A stretch of DNA of 64,000 nucleotides from Kitasatospora sp. NBC_01250 (GCF_036226465.1 NZ_CP108476.1:8370001-8434000), one strand, 5' to 3'. Shown: positions 9,452 through 18,233, counted from the stretch's first letter. Translations and numbers: made by a program. The notes: generated from the letters alone by a model not told the origin.

Positions 9452-11711
9452 CCGCCGACACCTCCAACGGTGAGATGAGAGACGCCAGTTCGGGTTCGTC
9501 CTCGATCACGGCTGCACGCAGCCGGTCCGCCGGGCTGCCGCCGTCCGGATCACGGATGTCGCCCAGCATCATCAGCAGTGCGAAGAGGGCATTGAGGCCG
9601 CTGTGGCCCCGGAAGGCGGCGCGCAAGGCGTTCAGCGCGCGATCCCGGACTTCGCCTCGCGGGCTCTGCAAGACCCACCTGCGGATCGTCTGCGCCACCT
9701 TCGGGTAGCGCTCGAAGTCCGCGAGCAGGTCTCGGAGCGCTTTGGCCAGTTCAGTATCCGAGCGGGACTCCGCCGAGGCCCAGGGCGCGCCGTCCCGCAC
9801 CACGCCCAGGAGGGCGAGCGTCGCCAGGTTGGCGGAGGGTGTCGCAGCACCATCGGCCTGTCGGGGCCAGCTCTGCGCCGCCCGGGCCAGCCAGTCGGTG
9901 AGCTCCGGGTCCTCAGCGATCTCCTGGAAGACTTCGAGGACCTTCGTCAGCACCTCGGCGTTACCGCTGTCGGCGACCCGGCGCAGCCGGGTGAGCGCCG
10001 GTCCCGGCTGATCCTTGACCAACTCTCGGCAGACGTCGACGACCAGGAGTTTGTTGTCCGCCGTCGTGGCCCAGTCATAGAGAAGTCGCCGGGCCCGCTT
10101 CCGGAGGCTCTCGTCCCGGGCGGCGGCCACCATCACCGCCACCACGACGTCTGGGCGCCCCACCGCCATCCCGCGTTCCTGGACGTCCTGCAGCTTCGAG
10201 GCGTCCTGGAACGAGGCGATCAGTCGGATCATGGTGCGGACCACCGGATCGTCGGCCGCCTCGCCGCGCGTTCCCACACAGGAGACCATCCAGCGGATCA
10301 GGCACTTGCGGATCCGGTCGTCGTACTGCCCCCAGACGTGCGGGAGCATGGCCTCCCCGTAGCCGGGGCTGGTGAACTCCGCCCGGCCGGTGAGCTCGAC
10401 CCGCGCGCCGATGGCCGCGAGCTGCGAGCGCAGTCCCGCTCGGGCGAAGACCTGCCGGAGGTCGGGCGAGCGCTTGGTCCCGCGCCCCTCCTCCGACTCG
10501 CCGCCGATCGCCGCCGCCAGGCGGTCGGCATCGCCCTGCACCTGCGAGGCCGGCGCCGAGCCCCGCAGCGCCAGCGCCATGGCGAGGTAGCGTTCCTCCG
10601 GTTTGAACGGCACCGCTGCGACCTTTTGGCCAATGGCGGAGCCCGACGGCAGCGGATCGCCGAACCGCTGGTCCAGCTCCGCCTCCCAGCCAATGGCCAG
10701 CTGCCTGAACTCGGCCTCGGTCCGAGCCGTGACGGTGCCCTCGTCGAGGCCCTCCTCCAGCGCCCGCTGCTGCAGGCGGTCCGCCAGCTCGATCAGTTCG
10801 GTGGCCAGCCGGACCGCACGGACCGGCAGAGCCGTTTGGAGCGCTTCCTGGATCGCGGCGCCCTCGGTGTACCGGATCAGCCTGTCTTGCTGCCGGGCTC
10901 TCAGGTGCTGCCTCAGCACCGCAACCGCGTCCGGCAGGCCGGTGAGTCGGACCACCTCCAGCGTGCCGAGTCGATAGCCCGTCAGATCGGCCCACAGCTC
11001 CGGGGTGATCGTCATGACCAGGAAGGAGCCGATCTCGGCCAAGTCCTCGCCGTACTTCTGCAAGCCGGTCAGGAAGGGTTGTTCGATCCGGTCGCACTCC
11101 TGGTCCTGGAGGTCGAGCAGGTAGGCGCGCTTCTTCCCGGTCGGGAGCTTTCCGATGGTCGGTCGGTTCCAGTCGACCTCGGTCACCTTGATCTCGACGT
11201 CCCGCGGGGTGTGCAGGGCCAGCTGCCGCTTGCAGAACGTGGTGGCCCCGGAACCACGCGGCGCCACCACCAGCATCAGCGCCGAGGTGTGGAGGATCTG
11301 TTCCATCCGGAGCTCCGCGGCGGTCCACTCCGGGGCCTCGCAGTAGGAGACGTCCGAGCGGATCGCCTCCCGATCGACGAGGTGGGACTCCAACTGGTCC
11401 AGCACCCGCCGCTGGATGTTGACGGTACCGCTGGGTTCGGCGAGAAAGACCCCCAGCGCATCGATGTGGACGGAGGTGGCGGGCTGCTCGCGCTCGGGCA
11501 CCTCCGGCTCCACGGCCGGGGGCCGCTCCATGGCCTGCAGCTCCTCCTCGTCCTGCAGCCACGGTTCGTTCAGCACATCGGCGATCTCGGCGTGGGCGGG
11601 CTCAGGTGCCAGCGGTGGTTCGAACTCCAGCTCCACGCCCTTCGGTTCCACCGGCTCCGGGGCGGCGACCCGGAACCCTCCGCCGGGCGCGGGTTCGTAT
11701 TCCGTGTACAC
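9429..11711 (-). CDS. P-loop NTPase-like regulator with shared cyclase-tail motif
   Basis: 760 residues from a GTG start preceded by GAGGAGG. Residues 1-80 are acidic, proline-rich and probably disordered. Residues 90-100 carry LAEPSGTVNIQ, nearly identical to the tail of the cyclase encoded just upstream. A P-loop-like segment VVAPRGSGATTF is at 148-159 and a Walker B-like strand AYLLDLQDQ at 196-204. Alanine stands where Walker A has its lysine. The C-terminal ~400 residues are helical and read like HEAT-type repeats. The layout (motif, NTPase, helical repeats) resembles STAND/NLR-type switches, but ATP hydrolysis is doubtful. It follows the cyclase by 8 bases and overlaps the next gene. 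Confidence 0.6.
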   Translation of the reverse strand: MYTEYEPAPGGGFRVAAPEPVEPKGVELEFEPPLAPEPAHAEIADVLNEPWLQDEEELQAMERPPAVEPEVPEREQPATSVHIDALGVFLAEPSGTVNIQRRVLDQLESHLVDREAIRSDVSYCEAPEWTAAELRMEQILHTSALMLVVAPRGSGATTFCKRQLALHTPRDVEIKVTEVDWNRPTIGKLPTGKKRAYLLDLQDQECDRIEQPFLTGLQKYGEDLAEIGSFLVMTITPELWADLTGYRLGTLEVVRLTGLPDAVAVLRQHLRARQQDRLIRYTEGAAIQEALQTALPVRAVRLATELIELADRLQQRALEEGLDEGTVTARTEAEFRQLAIGWEAELDQRFGDPLPSGSAIGQKVAAVPFKPEERYLAMALALRGSAPASQVQGDADRLAAAIGGESEEGRGTKRSPDLRQVFARAGLRSQLAAIGARVELTGRAEFTSPGYGEAMLPHVWGQYDDRIRKCLIRWMVSCVGTRGEAADDPVVRTMIRLIASFQDASKLQDVQERGMAVGRPDVVVAVMVAAARDESLRKRARRLLYDWATTADNKLLVVDVCRELVKDQPGPALTRLRRVADSGNAEVLTKVLEVFQEIAEDPELTDWLARAAQSWPRQADGAATPSANLATLALLGVVRDGAPWASAESRSDTELAKALRDLLADFERYPKVAQTIRRWVLQSPRGEVRDRALNALRAAFRGHSGLNALFALLMMLGDIRDPDGGSPADRLRAAVIEDEPELASLISPLEVSADEVPVSP

Positions 11712-11719
11712 GATCCTCC

Positions 11720-12511
11720 TCAGGGCCGCTGGCCGTCCTGGTAGACGTTGACCGTTCCGGAGGGCTCGGTCGTGACGCTGCCCGTCTGCCCGAAGTGGTA
11801 CTTGGATGCCGGCTGGACGGTCGGCACCACGGCCTCGGCCGACGGCTCGGCCACCGGCTCGACCGGCGCCGGAGTCTCCAGCCCGGCGAGGTCGTTCGGG
11901 CTGCGCCGCGGGACGTGCACCCAGGCCAGCTCGGCGAACTTGTCGTCGACCTCCGCGCGTACCCGCAGGAAGTCGCTTGCCGTCAGCCGAAGCGTCCGCT
12001 TCGCCCGGACCACCGCGTGGAACACGGCGTCCGAGATGATCAGCGTCAGGAACGAGTCGAGCTTCTTCGCCTGCTCCAGGGCCGACCTCGCGGCACCACT
12101 GTCCAGCAACCGGCAGGCGTCGTTCATCGGGTCACCGTGGTAGTCCGAGGGCAGCGGGCCGACGTGGACGCTCATCCGCACCCGGATCTCCGGGTCGGCG
12201 GCCCGGCGCTGCGCGTCGTAGGCGGCAAGCGCCGCCTCCAGCTTCTCCGGCAGCGGGTCGACCAGGCGCCAGAGCCGCCGCACCGGCATCGCCAGCAGGA
12301 AGCCGTCGCCTCGGTCGCCCCAGTACTTGCGCTGCTGCCACTCCTCGGCCAAGCCGCTCTCGGCCATGGCCGCTGCGACCATGGCGTCCAGGTTCGTGCG
12401 CATCGGTGACATCAGGTGGGACGCGGCCTTGCTGTAGCCCCTCATGTCGAGGGCAAGGACCGCCTCGTAGTCCGGGACGTCCCTGGGGTCCTCGGCCTGC
12501 AACTCTTCCAC
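11720..12511 (-). CDS. Class III nucleotidyl cyclase with C-terminal signalling motif
   Basis: 263 residues from a GTG start (VEELQAEDPRD), with AGGAGAGGAAG upstream. Residues 15-200 form a class III cyclase domain. Metal-binding Asp22 is in ALDMRGYS, the second metal Asp69 in GDRGDGFLLA, and the transition-state pair Asn130/Arg134 in MNDACRLLD. Catalysis is therefore expected; whether the base is A, G, C or U cannot be read. Residues 200-235 are a proline-rich linker. The tail (238-263) ends in TEPSGTVNVYQDGQ, matching the N-terminal motif of the neighbouring NTPase. It may supply a cyclic nucleotide to the adjacent Crp/Fnr and PycTM-like proteins (inference). Confidence 0.72.
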   Translation of the reverse strand: MEELQAEDPRDVPDYEAVLALDMRGYSKAASHLMSPMRTNLDAMVAAAMAESGLAEEWQQRKYWGDRGDGFLLAMPVRRLWRLVDPLPEKLEAALAAYDAQRRAADPEIRVRMSVHVGPLPSDYHGDPMNDACRLLDSGAARSALEQAKKLDSFLTLIISDAVFHAVVRAKRTLRLTASDFLRVRAEVDDKFAELAWVHVPRRSPNDLAGLETPAPVEPVAEPSAEAVVPTVQPASKYHFGQTGSVTTEPSGTVNVYQDGQRP

Positions 12512-12540
12512 GCCGGTCTTCCTCTCCTGCCGTTCTGCGC

Positions 12541-12580
12541 CCCGGTCGGGGCGGCGGGCATCAGGATGTCCCCGACCGGG
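12541..12580. promoter_or_regulatory. Inverted repeat upstream of the cyclase operon
   Basis: 11-base perfect arms (CCCGGTCGGGG and complement) separated by 18 bases, 30 to 70 bases upstream of the cyclase GTG. It could be an operator for one of the neighbouring Crp/Fnr proteins, or part of the upstream gene's terminator. It does not resemble the classic TGTGA-N6-TCACA Crp site. Confidence 0.35.
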
Positions 12581-12588
12581 AGCGGCCG

Positions 12589-12606
12589 CTGCCCAGAATT
12601 GGGCAG
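12589..12606 (-). terminator. Short hairpin after Crp/Fnr gene
   Basis: CTGCCCA-GAAT-TGGGCAG: 7-base arms and a 4-base loop, 19 bases past the stop codon of the Crp/Fnr gene on the minus strand. It probably separates that gene from the cyclase operon. Confidence 0.4.
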
Positions 12607-12624
12607 TGCCGTGTGACGCGGGTC

Positions 12625-13284
12625 TCAGGAGAAGGCGAGGATCTGCCGCAGTGCCCTGAGGTCGTGCAGCACCAGACCGCCGCCGGGGGCGGACCGCACC
12701 CAGCCGGCGTTGCGCCACGGGGCCAGGTTCTGCACCACGGTGTTCCGGTGGACGCCGATCAGCTGCGCCAGTTCGTCCTGGCTCAGCCGCACGGTCACGG
12801 GCACCGGCACGTCCTCGGCAGCCGGCGCGGCCAGGCGCAGCAGTGCTGCGGCCAGCCGGACCGGGACCTCGGCGGCCGCCAGCTCCTGCTGGATCTCGTC
12901 ACCCTGTCTCACTCTGCTGAACGCGTGCCGCAGGAACAGTGGCAGCAGGTCGTTCTCCTCGACGAACGCGTGGAACGCATGGGCAGGCACGGTGTGGAGC
13001 ACCGACGGTTCGACCGCGATGACGTTGGCGCTGCGCTCGCCGCCGCCCAGCACCGACTGCTCACCGAGCAGTTCGCCCGGGCCGCGAACGGCGAGGAGGG
13101 TGCGCCGGCCGCGATCGTCCTCACGGACGATGGCCGCGGAACCGGCGGTCAGCACCAGCACCTGGACCCCGCGCCTCCCCTGCTCCAGGAGCACCTTTTT
13201 CGCGGGCACCTCCTTTCCCGGGGCCAAGCGGCAGATCTTGCTCCACAGGCGCTCGCCGAGCAGCGCCCGATGACACTGGTACAC
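12625..13284 (-). CDS. Crp/Fnr-family regulator with intact cNMP cassette
   Basis: 219 residues. The N-terminal cyclic-nucleotide-binding domain (about 15-120) has a well-conserved phosphate-binding cassette: GPGELLGEQSVLGGGERSANV, with the Gly-Glu and Arg-Ser-Ala elements that bind the ring phosphate in CAP. A dimerisation helix follows, then a winged helix with LSQDELAQLIGVHRNTVVQNL as the recognition region. It is therefore a plausible reader of a cyclic nucleotide. The cyclase gene starts 113 bases downstream on the same strand, which makes it a candidate partner. Confidence 0.85.
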   Translation of the reverse strand: MYQCHRALLGERLWSKICRLAPGKEVPAKKVLLEQGRRGVQVLVLTAGSAAIVREDDRGRRTLLAVRGPGELLGEQSVLGGGERSANVIAVEPSVLHTVPAHAFHAFVEENDLLPLFLRHAFSRVRQGDEIQQELAAAEVPVRLAAALLRLAAPAAEDVPVPVTVRLSQDELAQLIGVHRNTVVQNLAPWRNAGWVRSAPGGGLVLHDLRALRQILAFS

Positions 13285-13598
13285 AAATCCCCCAACGGCT
13301 CGAATCGACCGGCTACTGGATCAGCAGGGAAACGCTCCCGCTCAGCAGCGCCAGCATTCCCCCGCCAGACCGATGATCAGCAGTCGCGCGGAATGGCGCG
13401 GCATCCGATTTCTACCCTGGACCAGGCGCGAGAGGTCGACCGTCGGGCAACTGTCCGCATAGAGCACTTCATTGGCCGAAAGGTGGCACTGCACCTGCGA
13501 GAATGTCATATATACAGCTCACGGGTTGCCTGGCAGACGCGGCAGGATGGCCGCTCGTGTTGCTTCGGTTGGCATACCTGACTTTCGCCAACGCGTTT
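13285..13598. other. Intergenic region, promoter of Crp/Fnr gene
   Basis: 314 bases without a convincing gene. It is clearly poorer in G+C than its surroundings (for example GTCATATATACAGC near 13505-13518). It must contain the promoter of the minus-strand Crp/Fnr gene and the end of the PycTM-like transcript. I see no strong hairpin. Confidence 0.4.
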
Positions 13599-14183
13599 CT
13601 ACGCCATGAGGTTCGTTATCGCCGGCATGGCGGCGAGCGTGACCCCGATTCCGCCCAGGACCAGGGAGGCGCGCACCCGTACGTGTTTCGCCCAGGCGAT
13701 TCGGGAGAGCGTCACCAGCTGCCTGCTGAGCGCTGGAAGCAGATCCTGGTCTGCGAGCTCGTTGGCCAGCTCGTCGGCGTTCCAGCGCCTCAGATGGCCG
13801 AAGTAGATGGCGTTGTGCCGCCAGTCGTCCGTATCGCTGCGGGAACCGATGCGGGGAGCGACTGCCGCGATGGCGAACACGAGACCAGCGGCGATGAGTA
13901 CCGCGCTGAACCAGAGGTCTACGACGGTGGTTGTCTGACGCCTCTGGGAGTACGTCCCAGAGCTCTGCGCGGTCTGGAGGAGGGTGGTAATCGCCACCAG
14001 AGCGGCTGTTTCGAGACTCAGAGCGAACGATGCCTTGACGTCCACCCGGCCGATCCAGTCGCACAGCGAGCCGTGGATCCGCCAGGCCGCGTCGAGTCCA
14101 CCTGCGGTACCGGTAGCGATGGTGGTGGCGCTCGAAGGTTCTGGGAACGAGGGGTCGCTGGTACCAATGGTCGAGGCACTCAT
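13599..14183 (-). CDS. Pycsar effector (PycTM)-like membrane protein
   Basis: 194 residues, with GGGAGA upstream of the ATG. The family features are visible in order: WRIHGSLCDWIGRVDVKAS leading into TM1 (51-70), TM2 at about 90-110 (LWFSAVLIAAGLVFAIAAVAP), a conserved cytosolic segment NAIYFGHLRRW (124-134), helices ending QLVTLSRIAWAKHVRVRASL, and a last hydrophobic segment (173-190). This is the layout of the Pycsar effector family, whose members depolarise the membrane when cCMP or cUMP accumulates in phage-infected cells. It lies between two Crp/Fnr genes and near a cyclase. Codon use is less GC-biased than in neighbours, suggesting transfer. Confidence 0.75.
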   Translation of the reverse strand: MSASTIGTSDPSFPEPSSATTIATGTAGGLDAAWRIHGSLCDWIGRVDVKASFALSLETAALVAITTLLQTAQSSGTYSQRRQTTTVVDLWFSAVLIAAGLVFAIAAVAPRIGSRSDTDDWRHNAIYFGHLRRWNADELANELADQDLLPALSRQLVTLSRIAWAKHVRVRASLVLGGIGVTLAAMPAITNLMA

Positions 14184-14334
14184 GTGGGTCTCCCAGTGTC
14201 AACGGAATTCCGCGGCCGGTGCGCTGAGACGACCGGCTGCTCATCTTGGTACCTGAAGCGGCGGGGAACGTCTGCGTCAAACGGCGCAGAGGGAGAAGGA
14301 GACGGGCTACGGTGGAGTTCGAAGGGGGTGCACG

Positions 14335-15003
14335 GTGGTCGGATCCGCGCTGTCCGCAGAGTGGAGAGGCCTGATCAAGTCTGCGGGCCAGGAGTTGTTC
14401 TGGCGGCGCGGTGAGCTTCTGCTACGCGAGGGTGAGACCGCGGATCGCGTGCTTCTCCTCCAACAAGGGTTGGTGAAGGTCACCGCGGTGTCCGCGACCG
14501 GCTTTACCAGCCTCCTGGCCCTGCGCGGACCAGGCGAGCTGCTTGGTGAGCTGTCCAGCTTGGATGGTGGGCCCCGGTTCGCGACGGCGACAGCCATGGG
14601 GGAGGTGGCGGGGGTGGCCGTACCGGCACCGAGATTCACCGCCCTCATGGAAACACACGGTGGACTCGCACTCGCCGTGCTGAGGAGCGTGGCCGTCCGG
14701 CTCCGGGAGTCCGACGTCGGCAGGGCCGACCTCGGCGCGTTGCCGACCGTCGCACGTACGGCACTGGTCCTCGCGAGGCTTTCCCGGAGCTATGGGACCC
14801 CGGTACCGGACGCCGCTGACGGAGTGGCCCGCCGGCTGACCATCAATCAGCAGGAACTCGCCGGCGCGGTAGGCGCCTCCCGGGAGTCGGTGGTGCGGGT
14901 CTTGCGTGTACTGACTGAGCACCGCCTCATCGCTGTTTCACGCGGACAGGTCGTGGTGAGCGACCCGGCGCTCCTTGCTCGCTGGCCCGGGGCCGAGCCC
15001 TGA
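14335..15003 (+). CDS. Second Crp/Fnr-family regulator
   Basis: 222 residues from a GTG start with a GAAGGGGG purine run upstream. The cNMP-binding fold is clear (LLLREGETADRVLLLQQGLVKV, GPGELLGELSSLDGG). The phosphate cassette reads PRFATATA where a cAMP binder has RSA, so ligand binding is less certain than for the paralogue at 12625-13284. The winged-helix recognition region is LTINQQELAGAVGASRESVVRVLRVL near residues 166-191. It is divergent from the PycTM-like gene across 151 bases and may control it. Confidence 0.85.
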   Translation: MVGSALSAEWRGLIKSAGQELFWRRGELLLREGETADRVLLLQQGLVKVTAVSATGFTSLLALRGPGELLGELSSLDGGPRFATATAMGEVAGVAVPAPRFTALMETHGGLALAVLRSVAVRLRESDVGRADLGALPTVARTALVLARLSRSYGTPVPDAADGVARRLTINQQELAGAVGASRESVVRVLRVLTEHRLIAVSRGQVVVSDPALLARWPGAEP

Positions 15004-15027
15004 CAGAAGCTCGCGGCCGGCAGGGAT

Positions 15028-16140
15028 TCAGCTGCGACCTGCCGGTTGAGGTTCCTGGTCGAGCGGGGTCTTCCTGAGCACGTCCGTGGCGAGTGCGAGG
15101 GCCTGCCTCAGTCGCGTTCTGGTCGTGGTTGGTAGGCGCCGATCTCCGAGCCCGCACGCCGTGAGCGCATCGCTGAGACCGCGGCCCTGGGTAGCGGTGA
15201 GCAGGGTGCGACAGGCGGGATGGGCGAGCAGCTCCCGTGCGGCGTAGCCGTCCGGTGGATCCAGCGTCCGGCTGATCAGGGCTGCGGCCAGGTCGCGTGC
15301 GGCTGTGCTTGTGCCCTGGTCGGCCGCGTCGATGGCGGACAGGGTGAGGCGGGTGGTGAACACGGCCAGGCCCTTGCCTGGTTCCAGGGCGAGAACGTGG
15401 TCGATGGCGGTGGTGGTGGTCGGTTGGTGCTCTGGGTGGAGGAGGGCGGTGAGCACCGCGGTGACCGCACCCTCCCAGGGGTCGCCCGGCTCGGTGGTCT
15501 CCAGCAGGGAGAGGGCGCCTGCGGTGTCGCCGGTGGTGGCGCGGGCGAGGACGGCGACTTGGCGGCCGTCGAGGATGCGCTGGCCGATGCCGCGGTGGTT
15601 CTCGATGTGGCGCAGCGCTTCGGTCCAACGGCCCGCGGCGGTGAGGGCTCGGGTGCCGTCGGCGAGAACGACGCGCCACAGCCATGTGCGGACTTCGGTG
15701 CGCTGCTGGTCGGTCTCGGTGAGGTCGGCGGGGACGGTGATGCCGTCGAGCACGGTCGCGGTGCCGGCGGTGACGGCGTGGTAGAGGTCGAGCAGGAGGC
15801 GGTGGCCCTGGTCGTGGCGGCCGGCGCGCAGGTGGAGGCGGGCGAGGTTGACGAGGGGTTCGAGGCCGCGGATCGCGCTCATTGCGGGAAGCGGGCCGAG
15901 GGTGAGGTAGAGGCCGGCGTGGCGGTGGCACAGCGCGCGGGCGTAGTCGGGCAGGCCGAGGTCGGAGGCGAGCAGCGCGGTTTGGTTGAAGACGGTGGAT
16001 GCCAGGCTCGGGTCCTGCCGCTGGGAGCCCGTGTCGGCCAGCTCGCAGAGCCGGCCGACACGGGCGTCGAGGGGCAGACACGCGGGCCGGATCCGGGGGA
16101 TCAGCGGGAAGCGCTGGGCGACGGGTCCGGTCGGGTGCAC
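15028..16140 (-). CDS. TPR-like protein of the lanthipeptide locus
   Basis: 370 residues from a GTG start. Alpha-helical repeat pairs resemble tetratricopeptides (PDYARALCHRHAGLYLTLG, RAGRHDQGHRLLLDLYHAV, AAGRWTEALRHIEN). No DNA-binding or catalytic motif is seen. It begins 5 bases after the FxLD methyltransferase gene ends, so it belongs to the same operon. Similar TPR proteins occur with streptomycete FxLD loci (recalled, not checked); the role may be scaffolding or regulation. It is convergent with the second Crp/Fnr gene. Confidence 0.6.
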   Translation of the reverse strand: MHPTGPVAQRFPLIPRIRPACLPLDARVGRLCELADTGSQRQDPSLASTVFNQTALLASDLGLPDYARALCHRHAGLYLTLGPLPAMSAIRGLEPLVNLARLHLRAGRHDQGHRLLLDLYHAVTAGTATVLDGITVPADLTETDQQRTEVRTWLWRVVLADGTRALTAAGRWTEALRHIENHRGIGQRILDGRQVAVLARATTGDTAGALSLLETTEPGDPWEGAVTAVLTALLHPEHQPTTTTAIDHVLALEPGKGLAVFTTRLTLSAIDAADQGTSTAARDLAAALISRTLDPPDGYAARELLAHPACRTLLTATQGRGLSDALTACGLGDRRLPTTTRTRLRQALALATDVLRKTPLDQEPQPAGRS

Positions 16141-16145
16141 GCGAG

Positions 16146-18233
16146 CTACTCCCAGATGACGGTGATCGGGCGGTGGGGGCGGTCCAGGATGAAGCGGCCG
16201 ACAGCCAGGTCGGAGGCCACGCCAGCCGGGTTGTCGGGGAGTTCGAAGCGCGGCGCGCGGTCGCGGAAGCCCCTGTCCCAGGTGCGGATCTCCTGGACGA
16301 CGAGGTCGGCGAGCGCCTCGCCGTCGGGGCCGTGGCCGATGACGCCGGTCTCGTACGTCTTGCGGCCGTCCTCGCTCGGCTCACCGGGCCGGAGGGTGAG
16401 GTAGGCGAGGGAGCCGTCGTGCACGGTGGCCATGGAGCCCCAGCCGAACATGCGGGCCACGCCCCGCTGGTGAGCCATGTCGGTCACGCTCATCCGCATC
16501 AGGGAGTTGGGCAGTGTGCAGGCCAGCCACAGGTCCTGGTACTCGTAGGTGGTGCCGGCCGGGATGGTCACGCCGGTCCAGTGCTCGTGGCGGTCGTGGT
16601 CGAGGACGCCGAGCAGCGCGGTGCCGTCGACCACGTCGGCCTGGTCCTTGTGGACCTGGAGCGTCACGTCGCCCTCGCCGGTGAGGGCGACGGTGCGCCG
16701 CGCGTCGTCCATGCTGCCGCGCAGCGGCATGAAGACCGCGAGCTGGTCGTCGACGGAGGCCCAACCGTCGCCCCGGCGCTCGAAGCCGATCGTTCGGGAG
16801 GCGGTGCCGCGAAGGCGCAACGGCAGGACGATCCGGCCGGTGGGTCGGACCTGTTGGAGCCAGGTGGTTGGCATCTCGCTGGTGCTCACGGTCGCGATCA
16901 CGCGGTCATACGGAGCGCCGTCCGGGTGGCCCAAGGCGCCGTCGCCGCGCACGACCTCGACGTTGGTGATACCGGCGTCGGCGAGGTGCTTACGGGCACC
17001 GTCGACGAGGTCGTCGTCCACGTCCACGGTCACCACGTGGCCCTGGGGCCCGACCAGGGTGGCGAGGTAGGCGGCGTTGACGCCGGTTCCGGCTCCGGCC
17101 TCGAAGATCCGCTCGCCGGGGCGGGCGGCGAGCTGTTCGAGCATCAGGGCGACGATCCCCGGCTGGGAGGCGGCGCTGATCTGCGTGCCGGAGCCGTCTG
17201 CCTTGGTGTAGTTGGGGTTGTCCGCGTACGCGGCCTCCAAGGGGAAGCCTGGCAGGAACCGCTCCCGCGGCACGGCCCGGAAGGCGTTCTCCACCGCGGT
17301 GCTGCTGATGGACTGCTGGGCGATCAGCCGGTCGGTGAGGCTGTCGCGCAGCTGCGCGGAGGTCGGGACGGCAGCGCTGTCGCTGAGAGTAGTCACGTGG
17401 GCGACCCTAGTGGTTGTGCGGATGGTGGGCTGCGAGAGTGCGGGGCTCTCGCCGGAGTAAAAGACGGCGTTCAACATGCTTGCGGCCATGGCGGCTTGGT
17501 GACTGGTCGGCAGACCAGCGCGGTTGGCGTGGAAGAGGAGCTGGTGGGCGAGGACAGCGCGGAGTCCACGGGTGAGGCGACCGTCCCGGGCGAGTCGTAC
17601 GAGGTCCTGCCCGGCCTCCTCGAAGGCACCGACCCATGCGGCGTGATAGGTCAGCGGGCCGCCGTCCTGGGTCAGCCGACGGGTGTCCACGCTCATCAGG
17701 CGGTGCGCCGCAGCGCTCAGCGTTGCGGCGCACTCGGAGTCGATGGAGGGCGGCGCAGGGCGCAGTGCGGCGAACTGCGCCCAGACATCGCCCTGTTCGT
17801 ACCAGTCGAGACCGGCAGCGCGGAGCATGGCTCCGGCCAGCACCACGACGGTCTCGGCCGGCCCGAGCGTCGACGTCGCCCGACCGGCCGCACGGGCCAG
17901 GAGATGGCGACTGTCGCTGTGGAACAGCCGGTGCGCGACCTCCATCGCCTCCGGGCCGCCGAACGCCTCGGTCTCCGGCTCGTAGATCCCAAGACTCCAT
18001 CGCTCGACCGACTGTTCCTGAACGAGGGCGTCCAGGAGCATGACGACCGTCGGAGCGGGGAGCCGAGCGCGGTAGCGGAGCCGGAAGGGGGCCTTGCGCA
18101 TGTACCACCAGTCCCTCAGCTCGCCCGAGTTCTGGGCGTCGGTGAGGGCAGGTGCGAGGCGATGAGCCGCGAGACGCTCGGCGGTGGCGCGGTCGGCGAG
18201 GGTGAGGTCGTGCTGGATCCAGTCAGCGGTCAT
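16146..18233 (-). CDS. FxLD-system methyltransferase fused to thiopeptide-type domain
   Basis: 695 residues in two parts. Residues 1 to about 285 are a thiopeptide-type bacteriocin biosynthesis (SpaB_C-like) domain beginning DWIQHDLTLADRATAERL, expected to bind or process the precursor. The remainder is a PCMT-like SAM methyltransferase with SAASQPGIVALMLEQL and the SAM-binding loop GERIFEAGAGTGVNAAY. This domain order is that of the family annotated 'methyltransferase, FxLD system', whose relatives modify Asp residues of lanthipeptides. It sits between LanC and the TPR gene on the same strand, 30 bases after LanC. Confidence 0.85.
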   Translation of the reverse strand: MTADWIQHDLTLADRATAERLAAHRLAPALTDAQNSGELRDWWYMRKAPFRLRYRARLPAPTVVMLLDALVQEQSVERWSLGIYEPETEAFGGPEAMEVAHRLFHSDSRHLLARAAGRATSTLGPAETVVVLAGAMLRAAGLDWYEQGDVWAQFAALRPAPPSIDSECAATLSAAAHRLMSVDTRRLTQDGGPLTYHAAWVGAFEEAGQDLVRLARDGRLTRGLRAVLAHQLLFHANRAGLPTSHQAAMAASMLNAVFYSGESPALSQPTIRTTTRVAHVTTLSDSAAVPTSAQLRDSLTDRLIAQQSISSTAVENAFRAVPRERFLPGFPLEAAYADNPNYTKADGSGTQISAASQPGIVALMLEQLAARPGERIFEAGAGTGVNAAYLATLVGPQGHVVTVDVDDDLVDGARKHLADAGITNVEVVRGDGALGHPDGAPYDRVIATVSTSEMPTTWLQQVRPTGRIVLPLRLRGTASRTIGFERRGDGWASVDDQLAVFMPLRGSMDDARRTVALTGEGDVTLQVHKDQADVVDGTALLGVLDHDRHEHWTGVTIPAGTTYEYQDLWLACTLPNSLMRMSVTDMAHQRGVARMFGWGSMATVHDGSLAYLTLRPGEPSEDGRKTYETGVIGHGPDGEALADLVVQEIRTWDRGFRDRAPRFELPDNPAGVASDLAVGRFILDRPHRPITVIWE

